DNA from: Babylonia areolata
Taxonomy: Eukaryota; Mollusca; Gastropoda; Neogastropoda; Buccinidae
Length of the DNA stretch: 64,000 nucleotides
Assembly: GCF_041734735.1 (NCBI RefSeq)
Contig: NC_134891.1
Span: 13,836,078 to 13,900,077 of the forward strand
Reading direction: 5' to 3'
In this document: positions 47,460-58,902 of the stretch, piece after piece
Position numbering within the stretch: position 1 is the first letter of the stretch
Layout of the letters: every line of letters begins with the position of its first letter
Notes under the pieces: generated by a model
What the model was told of the DNA's origin: nothing
Database searches by the model: none
The model's input: the letters and a program-made list of their open reading frames with translations, nothing else
Program-made: the position numbers and the translations under genes

Positions 47460-47745
47460 ATTTCCATATTGGCTTATCGCCACTTTGAAGGATCTCTCCT
47501 TTCTTACTTATCTACTGTCCTTTATACTTACACCCCTTCCTGTTCTCTCAGGTCTTCTGCTGAAAAACTCCTTTGAGTCCCCAAAACCTCTTCAAAGACA
47601 TTTGGCCAAAGGGCCTTTCAGTATCAAGCACCTTCTGTCTGGAATTCTTCTCCTATGGATCTCCCTCACTTTCCAACGCTGTCCTATTTCAAAACAAACT
47701 TGAAATCCCATCCATTCAAACAGGCATTTGGGTGGAGATGAAGCA
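47460..47745 (+). mobile_element. L2/CR1-like LINE C-terminal fragment
   Basis: One frame reads LYTYTPSCSLRSSAEKLL, then after a shift FGQRAFQYQAPSVWNSSP and FKTNLKSHPFKQAFG. These are the last about 80 residues of L2/CR1-type polymerases (compare GRRSFSVSGPCNWNELPL at 55.5 kb on the minus strand). It is 5'-truncated and frame-broken. Confidence 0.7.
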
Positions 47746-47809
47746 TAGCTAATTGTCTGCAATCTTCCTCTTCCTACCCACCCCACTTTGCCCTCTACTA
47801 AGTCATCAT

Positions 47810-47940
47810 GTAGTGTGTGTGTGTCTGTGGGTGGATGTTTGTGTGTGTGCGGATGTGTGTGTGTGTGTGAGCGAGCGTGCGCGCGTATGTATGGTATTTT
47901 TGTCGCGCGCACGCGCGCGCGCGTGTGTGTGTGATTGTTC
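47810..47940. repeat. Alternating purine-pyrimidine tract (TG)n/(CG)n
   Basis: About 130 bp are dominated by GT repeats and GCGCGCACGCGCGCGCGC. Such alternating tracts readily adopt Z-DNA under supercoiling; similar shorter tracts lie at about 34363-34420 and 47163-47190. Confidence 0.85.
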
Positions 47941-48028
47941 GTACTTGAAATTTGAAGTATTGTCTTAGTGTATAGATACACATATGTGGTGTTTTTTCAT
48001 GTGTAGTGGTATGTTATTATGCACTATT

Positions 48029-48420
48029 AATATATATATATATATATGATAGTCAGTCGTGTCCGACTATGACCATCAGAACAGCAGAGGAGGCAACTGC
48101 TGTTCCGACTATTTGGGCTAGAATTTGATTATAGTGGAGAGTGTCTTGCCCAAGTACATCCCTACTCTCTCGGCCAAGAGGGTTTTAGGACAGTCGGCAT
48201 TGGGATGGTTCCCAAAGGCCAACTAGCCCACAAGGCTGCAGCACTAAGAGCCAGTGCAATTTTGCCTCCTAGTTTCAGAGTCATAGTCCTTCACAAAAGA
48301 CTAAGCTGTAAATGGTTTTCCATTGACTGGAGAAACCATTGATAATACAGCTCTCACTTTGCTGTTGGCCCAAATATAAACTTATGTCAATCTGTGATAT
48401 AAGCCGAGTGTTGGGCCTAG
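48029..48420 (-). mobile_element. 392-bp retroposon with (AT)n tail and 10-bp target duplication
   Basis: It is flanked by ATGCACTATT at 48019-48028 and 48421-48430. Read on the minus strand it starts CTAGGCCCAACACTCGGCTT and ends in GTCGGACACGACTGACTATC plus an (AT)n tail. There is no obvious A/B box and no ORF. The target duplication and tail indicate retroposition by a LINE. A second, interrupted copy lies at 58011-58253 plus 62751-62889. Confidence 0.85.
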
Positions 48421-48676
48421 ATGCACTATTGTATACGCATTGTTTCATGTAAGGCGCTTAGAGCCCATTATATGGGGAGTGTGCTTCATTTAAGTACTGT
48501 CATCATTATTATTATGTCCTCGATTGATGTGCATGAATGTAACTGTATTTGTGCCTGTTTTCAGTTTCATTTTCCAGGAGTGTGTGTGTGTGTGTGTGTG
48601 TGTTTGTTGTTGCTGTTGGCTCAAATGTGTGTTTACACACAACATGAATCTGTGTAATTATTCTGTATTTTGGTTG

Positions 48677-49260
48677 TTGTTGGGTCTGTGTGTGTGTGTG
48701 TGTGTGTCCGTATTAAAGTTTATTAAATGTTTATTAAATTAATTTTTGTCTGGAAATATTTTGTCAACACTTCATTTGGCATAGAAATAGAAACAAATCA
48801 GTTCTTTTCACACATTCTAAGTATAATGACAGTGCGATTGGGGACTGAAATTGTAAAGAAGCAGAAATGGTTTTACTGTTAAATTTTAATTTCTTTTTTA
48901 AACAAAAATTATGTACTTTTATCTCAAGACAGATGATTAAAATACTAATAGTCATTTTATCCTTTTCAGTCCAAATGATAGCTTCTTCGGCTCAGTTTGG
49001 AAGTCACATTGATGCATTCATCTGCCAGAATACTATGTGAAATAATATTTCTTATAAATAAATATCAGTCATCGAAAAACATTGTATTTTGAAACAATTG
49101 AAGTGTTTTATACTGTGTGAAGGTCTCACACTACCTGCATTTACCCAAGTGGTCATTTGGTCTGCAAAAGTAGCATTCTCAGTGACATTTTTATGACATT
49201 ATCAGGATGTAGATAGCAATGAGTTCATTAGAACACGCTGCTAAAAGGAGGCGTTGGAGG
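48677..49260 (+). repeat. Diverged fragment of the 1.6-kb repeat family
   Basis: After a (TG)n tract, TCTGGAAATATTTTGTCAAC, then TTTGGCATAGAAATAG and, further on, ACCCAAGTGGTCATTTGGTC match in order 26320-26360 and 26775-26800. The fragment lacks both termini. Confidence 0.5.
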
Positions 49261-49799
49261 CTGCTAAATTTTATTCCAAGGCCTCATCACTTAGGACATT
49301 ATGTCCAAGAATTAACAGGTAAATCCTCAGATCTGGTACTTCCCTTCTTTGTTTAGATCAATGATCTAGGACCATTTCAGCTTAACTGGCTCGATGCACA
49401 TGATACACATGCTGTTGTTGTTTTGATAAAGCAGACCACACACAGGGTTAAATGCTGAAAAAAAGTTATTGATAAACATAAGCTTTGATTTAATGTACAA
49501 GCACCATGCAGGCTGTCAGTTGACTAGGCAAGAGCCCTGCACATAGTGGTGAAAACTGCAATGCAATACTGAACAAAGTTGTGAATTAATATCATAACAT
49601 ATCCCTCCTTTTGAATCTTAGGATTTTATGGTCTTTTGAAATAACTGATGAGGAATGTATTTTTCTTCTTTTATAGATTGTTCAATAAAACTATTTCAAA
49701 AAACAGCCTCAGAGTAAAAACAAAATCTCAGAATAATTCTTGAACAGAACAGTGACACTTGGACTAATTCTTGTCAAACTTTAAACACAAAGACCACAA

Positions 49800-50480
49800 C
49801 ACTAGAATGATGACTTTGTGAAGTTTCATGGACAGCAGAAGTCAGTCGTGTATTGGGCTGGAATCTTGTTGATCCATCCACTTCTGGACATGAGATATTT
49901 CTCTGTTGGGGAAACTTGCTGTCAGGATGCAGCTCTTGGAATCACTAGAGTGGCTGCACCTGGAGTTGGTGTTTCCTCTAGAACAACAGGAACAGGTGTT
50001 GAGGTCTGTCATGGTGATTCCAGAACAGACAGTTGAGCATTCATGACTGGAACATGTGGAGGAATGTTCTTGACACCCATGGCAGGTCCTGGGTCAGTGG
50101 GATCAGACTGGAGTGTGTTGTGAGGGACAGGGACATCAGGAAGGACCAAGGGGAAAGTGTTAGGGAGGTTCTTGAATGTCAGAGACGGCTTCAAATGTGT
50201 GTGATTGCAGTGGTTGAAGTTTGGATAAGTTAGGTACGTACACTACAGCTTTTTATGACTGTAGCTGGCTTCGGCCACTTGCTTTGATGGTCAAGCTTGT
50301 GGAGAACACCTGTTCCAGGATGTAGAGCAGGTAGATTTCTCGCGTCATTTTGTTGGTCACAGTAAGATGTTTTTGGTCACTTCTTTTCGTCCCATTATGA
50401 GATGACATCTCTATTTATTGTCTTGGGTTCATGATTTTCAGGTAGGGAAGGGAGGGTAGTGCAAAGACGACCCATAGCTA
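49800..50480 (-). mobile_element. Possible Gypsy-type integrase tail, fossil
   Basis: The reverse complement contains HKLDHQSKWPKPATVIK, which resembles the C-terminal GPY/F-like region after the integrase of Gypsy-type LTR elements, followed by a Pro-rich stretch. No LTR or other domain was seen. It is a short, heavily decayed remnant, and the assignment is tentative. Confidence 0.35.
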
Positions 50481-50785
50481 GATCAGCTGGACTAAACCCT
50501 GACTTGAGTCATAGAGAAGACAACACCATTGATAAAATTGTTCAGAGTGGGAGAACACATCTAATCTGACAATCATAATTTTGTCAAAAGAAATGGATTT
50601 GTCCTGAGTGACTACAATAGCACTCCAAAATCTACAATAACACCCCAAAATCCATTTGGCAATTTGTTGTGATTTATTGACGCTGGAAAGTTGTGACAAA
50701 GACGGGAAAAGTGTGAAACTTTGACAGATTTTGATTGTAAAATAATGAAATGTTGATCAGTGTAGGCTTCTTAGGATGGAATTGT
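50480..50785 (+). repeat. Old dispersed repeat, copy 2
   Basis: It aligns with 14660-14945 in the same orientation (shared ATCATAATTTTGTCAAAAGA and AATGAAATGTTGATCAGTGT). Both copies begin near a GAGAAGAC motif. Confidence 0.7.
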
Positions 50786-50866
50786 TCCGTTTCAAGCACA
50801 GAACTTTGTTTGATGAATACCAGGTACTTGTGTTTCTGACATTTAGCAAAAATTTTAGTTTAACGG

Positions 50867-50867
<1 letters not shown>

Positions 50868-50901
<34 letters not shown>

Positions 50902-53900
50902 GTATTTTATAGCGCTGAATCTTGTGCAGAGACAAATCAAAGCGCTTTCGCACCAGTCATTCACACGCATGCATAACTCTAAAACTGGAGAAACTATGGA
51001 CAAGGAAGAGGCAGGCAAGGGAGGCTATTTTGAGAAGAGGTGGGTTTTAAGGCCAGACTTGAAAGAGCTGATTGTGGAGACTTGACGAAGCGAAAGAGGA
51101 AGTTCATTCCATTTGCAAGGTCCAGAGACAGAAAGAACGGCGGCCAACAGTCGAGCGTTTGAATCTGGGTATGCGTAAACAGAGTGGATCCCAAGCCGAT
51201 CGTAGTGAGCCAGATGGACTGTAGAGGTGAAGGCAGCCGCAGAGATAGGAAGGGGCAGTTTTGTGAATACATCTATAACATAGAGTGCTGATCTTGTACT
51301 TTATTCGGTGTGAGGCAGGGAGCCAGTGGAGATGTTGCAAAAGAGGAGTGATGTGCTCAGATCTTTTCTTTCTGAGGACGAGTCGGGCAGCAGAGTTTTG
51401 TATGCGCTGAAGGGACTGAATGGATGAAGCAGGCAAACCAGACAATAGAGAGTTACAGTAGTCAAGGCGAGAGAGAATGAGAGAAACGATAAGTCTAGTT
51501 GTTGTGTCAGTGGACAGATATTTCCGGACGGCACTGATGCGCCGCAGTTGACAGTAGCAGGACTGACATGTCTGACTGATAAATTATTGCATGGACAGTG
51601 TATTGTCAAGGACAACACCGAGGTTCCTGACTGACGTGGAAAGAGGGATGGATGTACTGCCAAGTTTGATTGTGTCAATTGTGATGGAAGACAGTTTTTG
51701 TTTAGTTCCTATGATCATTGCTTCAGTTTTGCCCGCGTTCATATGTAACTTATTTAGAGTCATCCAGTTTTAAATGTCCAGGAAGCAGTTGGATGTTTCT
51801 TGCAAGAGCGACAACAATTTTTCAGGGGTATCACTCTTCTGGAGTTGAGTGTCATCAGCATAAGAATGATGACTGATATTATGGCGGTTGATAATTTCAG
51901 CGAGAGGAGCAGTGTACAGTGTGAAGAGCACTGAGCCTAAAACAGATCCCTGTGGAACTCCATGTTCGATTTTAACGGGTTCAGATTGGAAATGATCAAC
52001 AATGACAGACTGGAATCGATCAGTGAGATAAGACTTGAACCAGTTTAGAACAGTGCCGTTGATACCAAATGTAAAATGAAGACGGGAAAGAAGGATTGAA
52101 TGGTCTATCGTGTCAAAGGCGGCTGACAAGTCGAGAAGAGTGAGAAGGGAAATTTTTCCTGAGTCGGATGCTATTAGTAGATTGTTCAGAATGTGGAGGA
52201 GAGTGGTTTCGGCGCTGTGGTCAGCGCGATAGGCAGACTGAAATGGGTGGATGAGATTGTTGAAACAAAGGTGGTGGTTAAGCTGCTTGAGGACAGCTTT
52301 TTCAAGGAGTTTGGACATGAATGGAAGATTAGAAACTGGTCGATACTTTTTCAAAATGTTTGCGTCAAGGTTGGGTTTCTTCAGAAGAGGCCGGACGATT
52401 GCAGTTTAGAAAGTGGATGGAAACGTTCCAGTGAGAAGGGATGAGTTGACAATATTGGTGATTGTGGGGAGAAGCTGTGAGACACACTGGGAAAAGACCG
52501 AGGCTGGTATAGGATCGAGCTCACAGGATTTTATTGTCATTTCTTTCAGGATTTCATGAACTTCTGTTTCAGTCAATGGATTAAAGGAATGGAGAGGAGT
52601 GCCGCTGAATTGAGGATCAGGATGAGCAGGTTGGAAAGACATTTGGTCTGAGATGGTACGAATATTTTGGACTTTGTCGAAAAAAAAAAGAGGAGAAGAC
52701 ATTGGGGAGTTACATAAAGTGTAGGCAGAAGGAAGAGGAGTCTTTTTTGCAGTTCCAAGAAGATTTGACATGACAAGAGTAAAGAGATTTGATGGATGTG
52801 GCATCGAGAAGAAAAGAAGTTTGTCTTTGCTGATGAGATCATATGTTTGACTTATTTGTTTTCGGAATATTTGATTGTGGACTTGCAGTGTTGTTGATCG
52901 CCATCGTCTTTCCAGTTGGCGACGTTTGCGTTTTGCAAGTCGAATGTCTTGTGTGTACCATGGGGCGGTGGGTCTGTCAGGGAAAATGTGGGTAGTGGGG
53001 TGGGGTGGGGGGGGGGGTGCATGTTCATCCAGCAGTTGAGAGAGGACAGTGTTGTAATGTGTGGATACGTCGGTACGGGAAGAAATTTTGGAAAGGCGTT
53101 CAGCAGCTTGAGAAGAAAAAGTGTTAATGTTGATGGATTTCAGGTTGCGACGAGTAACAGATTTTTTGGTTCTGGTAGGTTTTGAAATATTAAGCAAGAA
53201 TATAACAGCAGAGTGGTGGGAAGAAAGTTTGTCAGTTACATTCACTGACGCAACCATGGCATCAGAGTCACGTGCGATGAGCCAGTCCAACGTATGGCCA
53301 GATCTGTGTGTTGGTTCTGCAACGAACTGAGAGAGCGAATGAGTGGACAGAGATAGACATAGGCGTTTGACATCAGTGGAAGTCTGGTTGTCGAAATGAA
53401 AATTGAAATCTCCGAGGATGATAAGTTTGCCAGAACGAAGGTTGTAGTAATCAAGTAGTGTTCGGAACTCATCGTGAAACAGAGATGTTAGGTTATTTTT
53501 ACGACTAGGAGGAGGACGATAGAGACAACAGATGATGATTGAGTGACCGGGAACACTTAGAGTGACTTCTAGCATTTCGAAGGTATCATGTGGAAAGGCG
53601 TGGTTATGGGAGAAGGAGAGGGAAGACTCCAAGATATCTCTGTAGACGGTGGCGATGCCACCTCCACGAGACAGTCGAGGAAGTGACATAGTTTTGTATC
53701 CGGGGGGGTCAGTTGTTTAAGTTTAGGTTCGTGACTTCAACCAGGTTTCGGTAAGAAATACGATATCAAAGTTATTTTCAAAAATAAAATCAGAAATATA
53801 GTCCGTCTTTTGATCAGGGCAGACAGATTGAGCATTGAACAGACAGGCATGAAAGAGATCAGTGGTAAGGAGAGAGGAATCTAATGGTGAAGCAGGTGAG

Positions 53901-54750
53901 TCAGGCAGACCGACAGTGGAAGAAGAAGATGGTGACTGAGCAGTGGAGGACAATGGGAAGGAAGAAAAAGGTCCGGGAGTTGAGACAGGTGTGGCAGGAG
54001 TAAGAAGCGGAGCAAAGGCTATCACTGGCACGGGGGATACATTACAGTTTGGAATATTGTCATCGGAGGGGACAATGTCACGAAAAGTAAAAATATTAGC
54101 AGGAACACGCGTGTTGAGGTTGGAAGCAGCACAAACAGCGCCGCATAAAGTGGATCTGTCAACACACACAGGTAACACATCAGGGGTACTGTCAGTAGTG
54201 CTGACGTCACACACAGCGGGAACAATGTCAGAGGATATGCCAGACAGGTCTGCAGATGTAATGTTGTCAGTGACAGTGACAGCAACAGCAGGGCTGACAT
54301 CGTAGACAGGAAGACGGTCAGTGCAGGGGACAGAGCCCCACAATCGGCGAAGTCTGCCCGCTGTGCCTATGCCCAGGCTGATGATGCGTCGTGTCGTGTC
54401 ATCGTGTAGTCTGCAGTGTTTATGCCATGGCATTCTAAGCAAAGCTCTGATGTCATTGATGTTTACCATGGTGACAGTGGCAGTGCGAAAGCAGACGTCG
54501 GACGGTATGAGAGGACTGGGCACGTGAAAAACGTGGCAAAACGCGGAGAGTATTGTTGGCTGAACGAAGATGGTCGCTGACACGACAACTAGGGTCAAGT
54601 GAACAGCATTCATATGTGCCAGTTTGAAAACAAATACACAAATATGACGAATACAAAATATCAGATTAGTCTTAGAGCAAATGAAAATAAATAAAATATA
54701 TGAAAGAACTGGTAAAAAAAAAAAAAAAAAAAAAAAAATCCCCATCCCCT
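50868..54750 (-). mobile_element. Nearly full-length L2/CR1-like LINE
   Basis: About 3.9 kb on the minus strand, with an (ATT)n tail at 50868-50900. The N-terminus (54745 to about 53900) is a Ser/Thr/Pro/Val-rich region fused to the start of the endonuclease (FHACLFNAQSV, then VFLTETWLK). The endonuclease continues with RGGGIATVYRD, IILGDFNFHFDN and SSHHSAV. The RT has KKYRPVSNLPFMSKLLEKAV, LLDLSAAFDTIDH, HGVPQGSVLGSVLFTLY and a complete YADD box (SYADDTQL near 51860). The C-terminus has HITPLLQHLHWLPASHRIKY. Breaks are few: a frame change and stops near 53725, a frame change near 52400, and more in the C-terminal third. The catalytic residues look intact, so the copy is young but dead. Confidence 0.88.
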
Positions 54751-54974
54751 AACTCACCTACACCCAACGCTTTGGGTTTTATTGTCATTCAGCAGAATAC
54801 ATGAGTCATAAAGGCTATGCCTCTTGGCTTTTTTTATATGTAATTATTAATCATTACTAACTTTATATCCATTACTTTATTTACTTATTTGTTTCAGTTT
54901 GTTCTGTGGTATCCATCTATAGAAGCCTTTATGTGGACATGTATGGTCATTTTGGCTTCAAGCAATAAGAGGGG

Positions 54975-56703
54975 CAAGGCCTTCAAGACTCAACTTGTGA
55001 TACACACTTTACCCAATAAAAAAAAAAGTTTAAATGTGTTCTGTATTTAATTATATAAAGCTTCAGGGGGGGGAAAGAAAGAAAAAGAGTATTTTAGCAG
55101 GTTCGAACCAAGCACATTTGGTTCAAGAATAAGTAGACTTCCAGCGCTGAAGTGGGCCTACCAATGACGTTCAAAAATTAATATCAAAATGTATGTTGTC
55201 ATGAATTGATGACGGTATTCAAGGTGATAACGCCGTCATATTAATAATAACAATAATAATGGTACTTACATAGCGCTGAATCTTGTGCATAGACAAATCT
55301 AAGCGCTTTCGCACCAGTCATTCTCATGCAAGCATAACTCTAAAACTGGAGAAACTAAAGACGAGAAGGAGGCTGGGAAGGGAGGCTATTTTGGGAAGAT
55401 ATGGGTTTTGAGGCCAGACTTGAAAGAGCTGAGTGTGGAGACTTGACGAAGCGAAAGAGGAAGTTCATTCCAATTGCAAGGTCCAGAGACAGAGAAAGAA
55501 CGGCGGCCAACAGTCAAGAGTTTGAATCTGGGTATGCGTAAATGGAGTGGATCCGAAGCTGATCGTAGTGAGCGAGATGGATTGTAGAGGTGAAGGCAGC
55601 CACAGAGATAGGAAGAGGCTGATTTGTGAATACATTTGTAGCATAGAGTGCTGGTCTTGTACTTTATTCGGTGTGAGACAGGGAGCCAGTGGAGATGTTG
55701 CAAAAGAGGAGTGATGTGCTCAGATCTTTTCTTTCTGAGTACGAGTCGGGCAGCAGTTTTGTATGCGCTGAAGGGACTGAATGGATGAAGCAGGCAAACC
55801 AGACAATAGAGAGTTACGGTAGTCAAGGCGAGAGAGAATGAGAGAAACTACAAGTCTAGATGTTGCGTCAATGGACATATTTCCGGATGGAACTGATGCG
55901 CCGCAGTTGACAGTAGCAGGATTGACATGTCTGATTGATAAATGTTTGCATGGACAGTGTGTTGTCAAGGACAACGCCGAGGTTCCTGACTGAACTGGAA
56001 AGAGGGATGGATGTACTGCCCAGTTTGATTGTGTCAGTTGTAATGGAAGAGAGGTTTTTTGTCGTTGTTTTTGGTATATCTCCATTATTTAAGAAATTCT
56101 TTAAAGTCTGCAGTAAAGGAGACGTTGCCATTGCCTCGGAGATGTTGCCATTGCCTTGGAGATGTTGCTGATGTTGCCATTGCCTGGCACACCCCAACAT
56201 GTAGCCGTTTTCTCAAGGTCTTTGTGTTCAACAGGCTGACAGAAACTACAATATGTTCCATCAGTTTTCTTTCATGTTCATTCTATTCAATTCAATATCC
56301 GCTATAAAATATTCATATGCAGTAAACACGTGGATAGTGTGGTTAGTGTCACTTTGTGTATTCTGTCCAGAATTTGTATTTCTTACGAACAAGAAAAACG
56401 ATGTCAGGCCTTCTTCAGACCAAACTATAAATTGTGCTTTTTTGGAATCAGATCAACAAAATAAATCGTTGATGATCTGGAAATACAGCTTAATCTAGAA
56501 GACTTACAACCTGTTATTGGTATGACTGTGAAGACTTTTCTCCACTATGTTTAGTCCAAACTTGATATTTGCAGACAGGGAAGTATTTCCAGAGAAAATG
56601 ACTGTGTTAAAGTTTGGCAAGGACACACACACACACACACACACACACAACACAAACACAGGGTTATTACATAGACTCACATTGTTAACACAAATGTGTC
56701 AAA
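54975..56703 (-). repeat. 1.6-kb repeat family copy, split by a LINE
   Basis: The right-end motif lies at 54975-55000 (AAGGCCTTCAAGACTCAACT, then TGTGATACAC) and runs on to about 55237. The left-end hairpin (TGACACATTTGTGTTAACAA on the minus strand) with TCATTTTCTCTGGAAATACT lies at 56560-56703. Between them sits the LINE at 55238-56078. The interior from 56080 to 56560 matches the 26-kb copy poorly. Confidence 0.55.
55238..56078 (-). mobile_element. 5'-truncated L2/CR1-like LINE, sister of 50868-54750
   Basis: The minus strand carries VVSLILSRLDYRNSLLSGLP, then SEHITPLLQHLHWLPVSHRI and VGRRSFSVSGPCNWNELPLS, ending HIFPK and an (ATT)n-type tail near 55240. It is nearly identical over long stretches to the longer copy, so the two are recent relatives. 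It interrupts the 1.6-kb repeat family copy. Confidence 0.87.
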
Positions 56704-57865
56704 AATAAAATCATCTTGCATGCACTCGTTAGAGATAACTTGTTCACCATTAAATCGGTTATTTCTGTTAATTTTGGTGTAATAACAATCATGCTTTATG
56801 AGGCATATCATATAATCGAAAATAATCATTGAAATCTAGAATAAAATTACAGGGAAGTTTTTGCTAAAGGAACTAGGGAGAAGTAGAATACGAGGCTACA
56901 AAATATTAGCAAAACTGTTTCCAGTAATGTATTATGTGATTTCATTTTGAACATTTCGCACTTGCCATTTTTACTTCTTGTTTTTGGCCTTTCCCCATTA
57001 AAAAGAATCGTGTGGATAATTTTATGAACAGTTGAGCGTTAATTTATTCTCTATGTTCATTCCATCACTTGAATAGTACTGTATTTCTTATATGTAAGAT
57101 GTGTTTATTAGGGCAATGTAGAGACGGTGTTATGGCATTGCACAACAGCAACAAACATCCTGGACAGTTGGCATGTTTGCCAAGACAGCAGCAGGATGCT
57201 GTGCAGTTCTTCCTGGGTTATCCCTTTTCATGTGGAACCAGGTCCTTGTCACTGCTGTCTTGTGCTTCTAGAGTACAGGACAGCAACTGATAACAAGGTT
57301 GAGGAAATAGCCTTGCAAGACAGGTCACATAAGAACCCAGATGAGCTTTCCGTAGGAGAGAATGAATGTTTTCAAGCATTTGCAGACAGCAAACCGCTGT
57401 CTGTGAATGCTAGAAAACACAACCATTGTTCTACACACAACAGACACTGCCATAAAGATTTTTTGAAGTGGTCATATTGAACATTCTGTTTCAAATGGTC
57501 TGACAGAAGAGACAATCCAAAGATGGATTAGGCAGAGACATTTTCCTTTACTGTATTACAAAAAAAAATTATGTGTTCAGACCATCTTTCATCAAAATCA
57601 AGGTATTGTTATTCTGAGATGTCTCTCTCCATACGAACGGCGAAAGAGACGACGTTAACAGCGTTTCACCCCAATTACCACCATCAAAATATTGCAAGCG
57701 GAAGGCTCTTATACTGAAGAGGTGAATGTTGACAAAGAATACCACAATTCTGACGACAGAAGCTAAAGGTTGGTTCATTGAGACACCCACTAGACATCCG
57801 AGGGGTCTGTGTAGAGGAGAAGAGAGGGCTGGCCGTACTGAGTTAACTTTCACTCCTTGGTTTTG
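56704..57865. other. Non-coding DNA with one unrecognised ORF remnant
   Basis: A frame at 57127-57480 (117 codons, starting MLWHCTTATNILDSWHVCQD) and an overlapping one at 57069-57290 are Cys-rich but match no family I know. They may be transposon remains. The rest is AT-rich and shows nothing recognisable. Confidence 0.35.
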
Positions 57866-58010
57866 ATAACTGGTTAGAGCACAGACTTCCAACTATAGAG
57901 TCCAGGGTTTGAATCCTGGCTACATCTGACTGGTTAAATTTGGTGATTCTTCTCCCTGGTCAGTGTATGGTCAGACCTGCTAATGCCTGAACCATCTTTG
58001 TGTGAATATA
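57866..58010 (+). mobile_element. SINE (second family), 5' half
   Basis: The A-box-like TAACTGGTTAGAGC and B box GGTTTGAATCC (57906-57916) are followed by TCTCCCTGGTCAGTGTATGG, then CAGACCTGCTAATGCCTGAA. It stops at a TGTGTGAAT(AT)n junction. The missing body resumes at 62961 (AAAAATCCTGTAATCCATGT), so one SINE was split by later insertions. Confidence 0.75.
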
Positions 58011-58253
58011 TATATATATGATAGTCGTGTCCGACTATGACCATCAGAACAGTAGAGGAGGCAGCTGCTGTTCCGACTATTTGGACTAGAATTTGATTAT
58101 AGTGGAGAGTGTCTTGCCCAAGTACATCCCCACTCTCTCGGCCAAGAGGGTTTTAGGATAATCGGCGTTGGGATGGTTCCCAAAGGCCAGCTAGCCCACA
58201 AGGCTGCAGCACTAAGAGCCAGTACAATTTTGCTTCCCAGTTTGAGAGTCATA
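58011..58253 (-). mobile_element. Retroposon copy 2, tail-side part
   Basis: This matches 48045-48284, from the (AT)n tail through GTGTCCGACTATGACCATCA and CTCTCGGCCAAGAGGGTTTT to GAGAGTCATA. It is broken off at the ATA that marks the insertion of the long-TIR transposon. Confidence 0.85.
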
Positions 58254-58791
58254 TAGTCTGTCGGGAGAAACGGTCTACCTTTCACCCCCCTCCTCCTAAT
58301 AAATTTTTCGTATTTTATAGATCACGAAAAATCATGTAAACATAAAATATCTTGGGACTCACTGTCCCTTCTGGCTTAATTTTGAAGGGTTTCCATCTCA
58401 AGTGCCGTGGCTGCTTTTCGTCGCTCCAAAACATTCCATGAGTTTGGTGATCACCTGTGTCTTGGTTATTTGAGCTACGAGAGTTTCCTTTATGTTTTTG
58501 TTGACAGTAATGCCTGCTGCACGATATGCAATAATCAGAACGACAATATATGCAATAAGGTGACCGCATTGAAGCTACATGTGTACCTACCGTCTGTCAC
58601 ACGTTGCGAACTGTGAATTTGCCAAAGTATTTGCAATAAACCGTCTCTCTCGAAAACTGTGCAACTTATCAGAAACAAAGTACACCACATTTTCAAAGAA
58701 CAGTTTCTTGTGATTCTTCTGAGCTATGCCACATCACCTTGGGCCTGTTCTGTTGTCCTCTGTCGCCGGGTTATCTCCCCTACCCCATATT
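58254..58791 (+). repeat. Left terminal inverted repeat
   Basis: It begins TAGTCTGTCGGGAGAAACGG, then TCTACC, and pairs with the reverse complement of 62191-62750 (CACTCGGTGAGGAGAAATGG, then TCTACC). Matching continues past CCATGAGTTTGGTGATCACC to TGTCCTCTGTCGCCGG near 58770. The outermost 10 bp are less alike than the rest. Confidence 0.9.
58315..58569 (-). CDS. ORF inside the left TIR, Cys-rich (unrecognised)
   Basis: An 84-codon frame reads outward: MRSPYCIYCRSDYCISCSRH, then YCQQKHKG and FKIKPEGTV. The right TIR holds the matching ORF at 62387-62722. Being open in both arms may mean constraint or just recent homogenisation. The Cys pattern (C-x2-C-x4-C-x2-C-x3-C) resembles a small zinc module. 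No function is assigned. Confidence 0.35.
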   Translation of the reverse strand: MRSPYCIYCRSDYCISCSRHYCQQKHKGNSRSSNNQDTGDHQTHGMFWSDEKQPRHLRWKPFKIKPEGTVSPKIFYVYMIFRDL

Positions 58792-58902
58792 TGGCTACGA
58801 CGCAAATTTCATTCTTTACAAATTCAAATTGGTCTTTTTATTGAAAAAAAAAAGTTTATGTGCACTTTCCAAGTGTGAACACGTGTATGTGTGTGTTATC
58901 AG

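Noticed and set aside
57866-57930. Possible tRNA gene
   Set aside because: It is the head of a SINE whose body continues at 62961.
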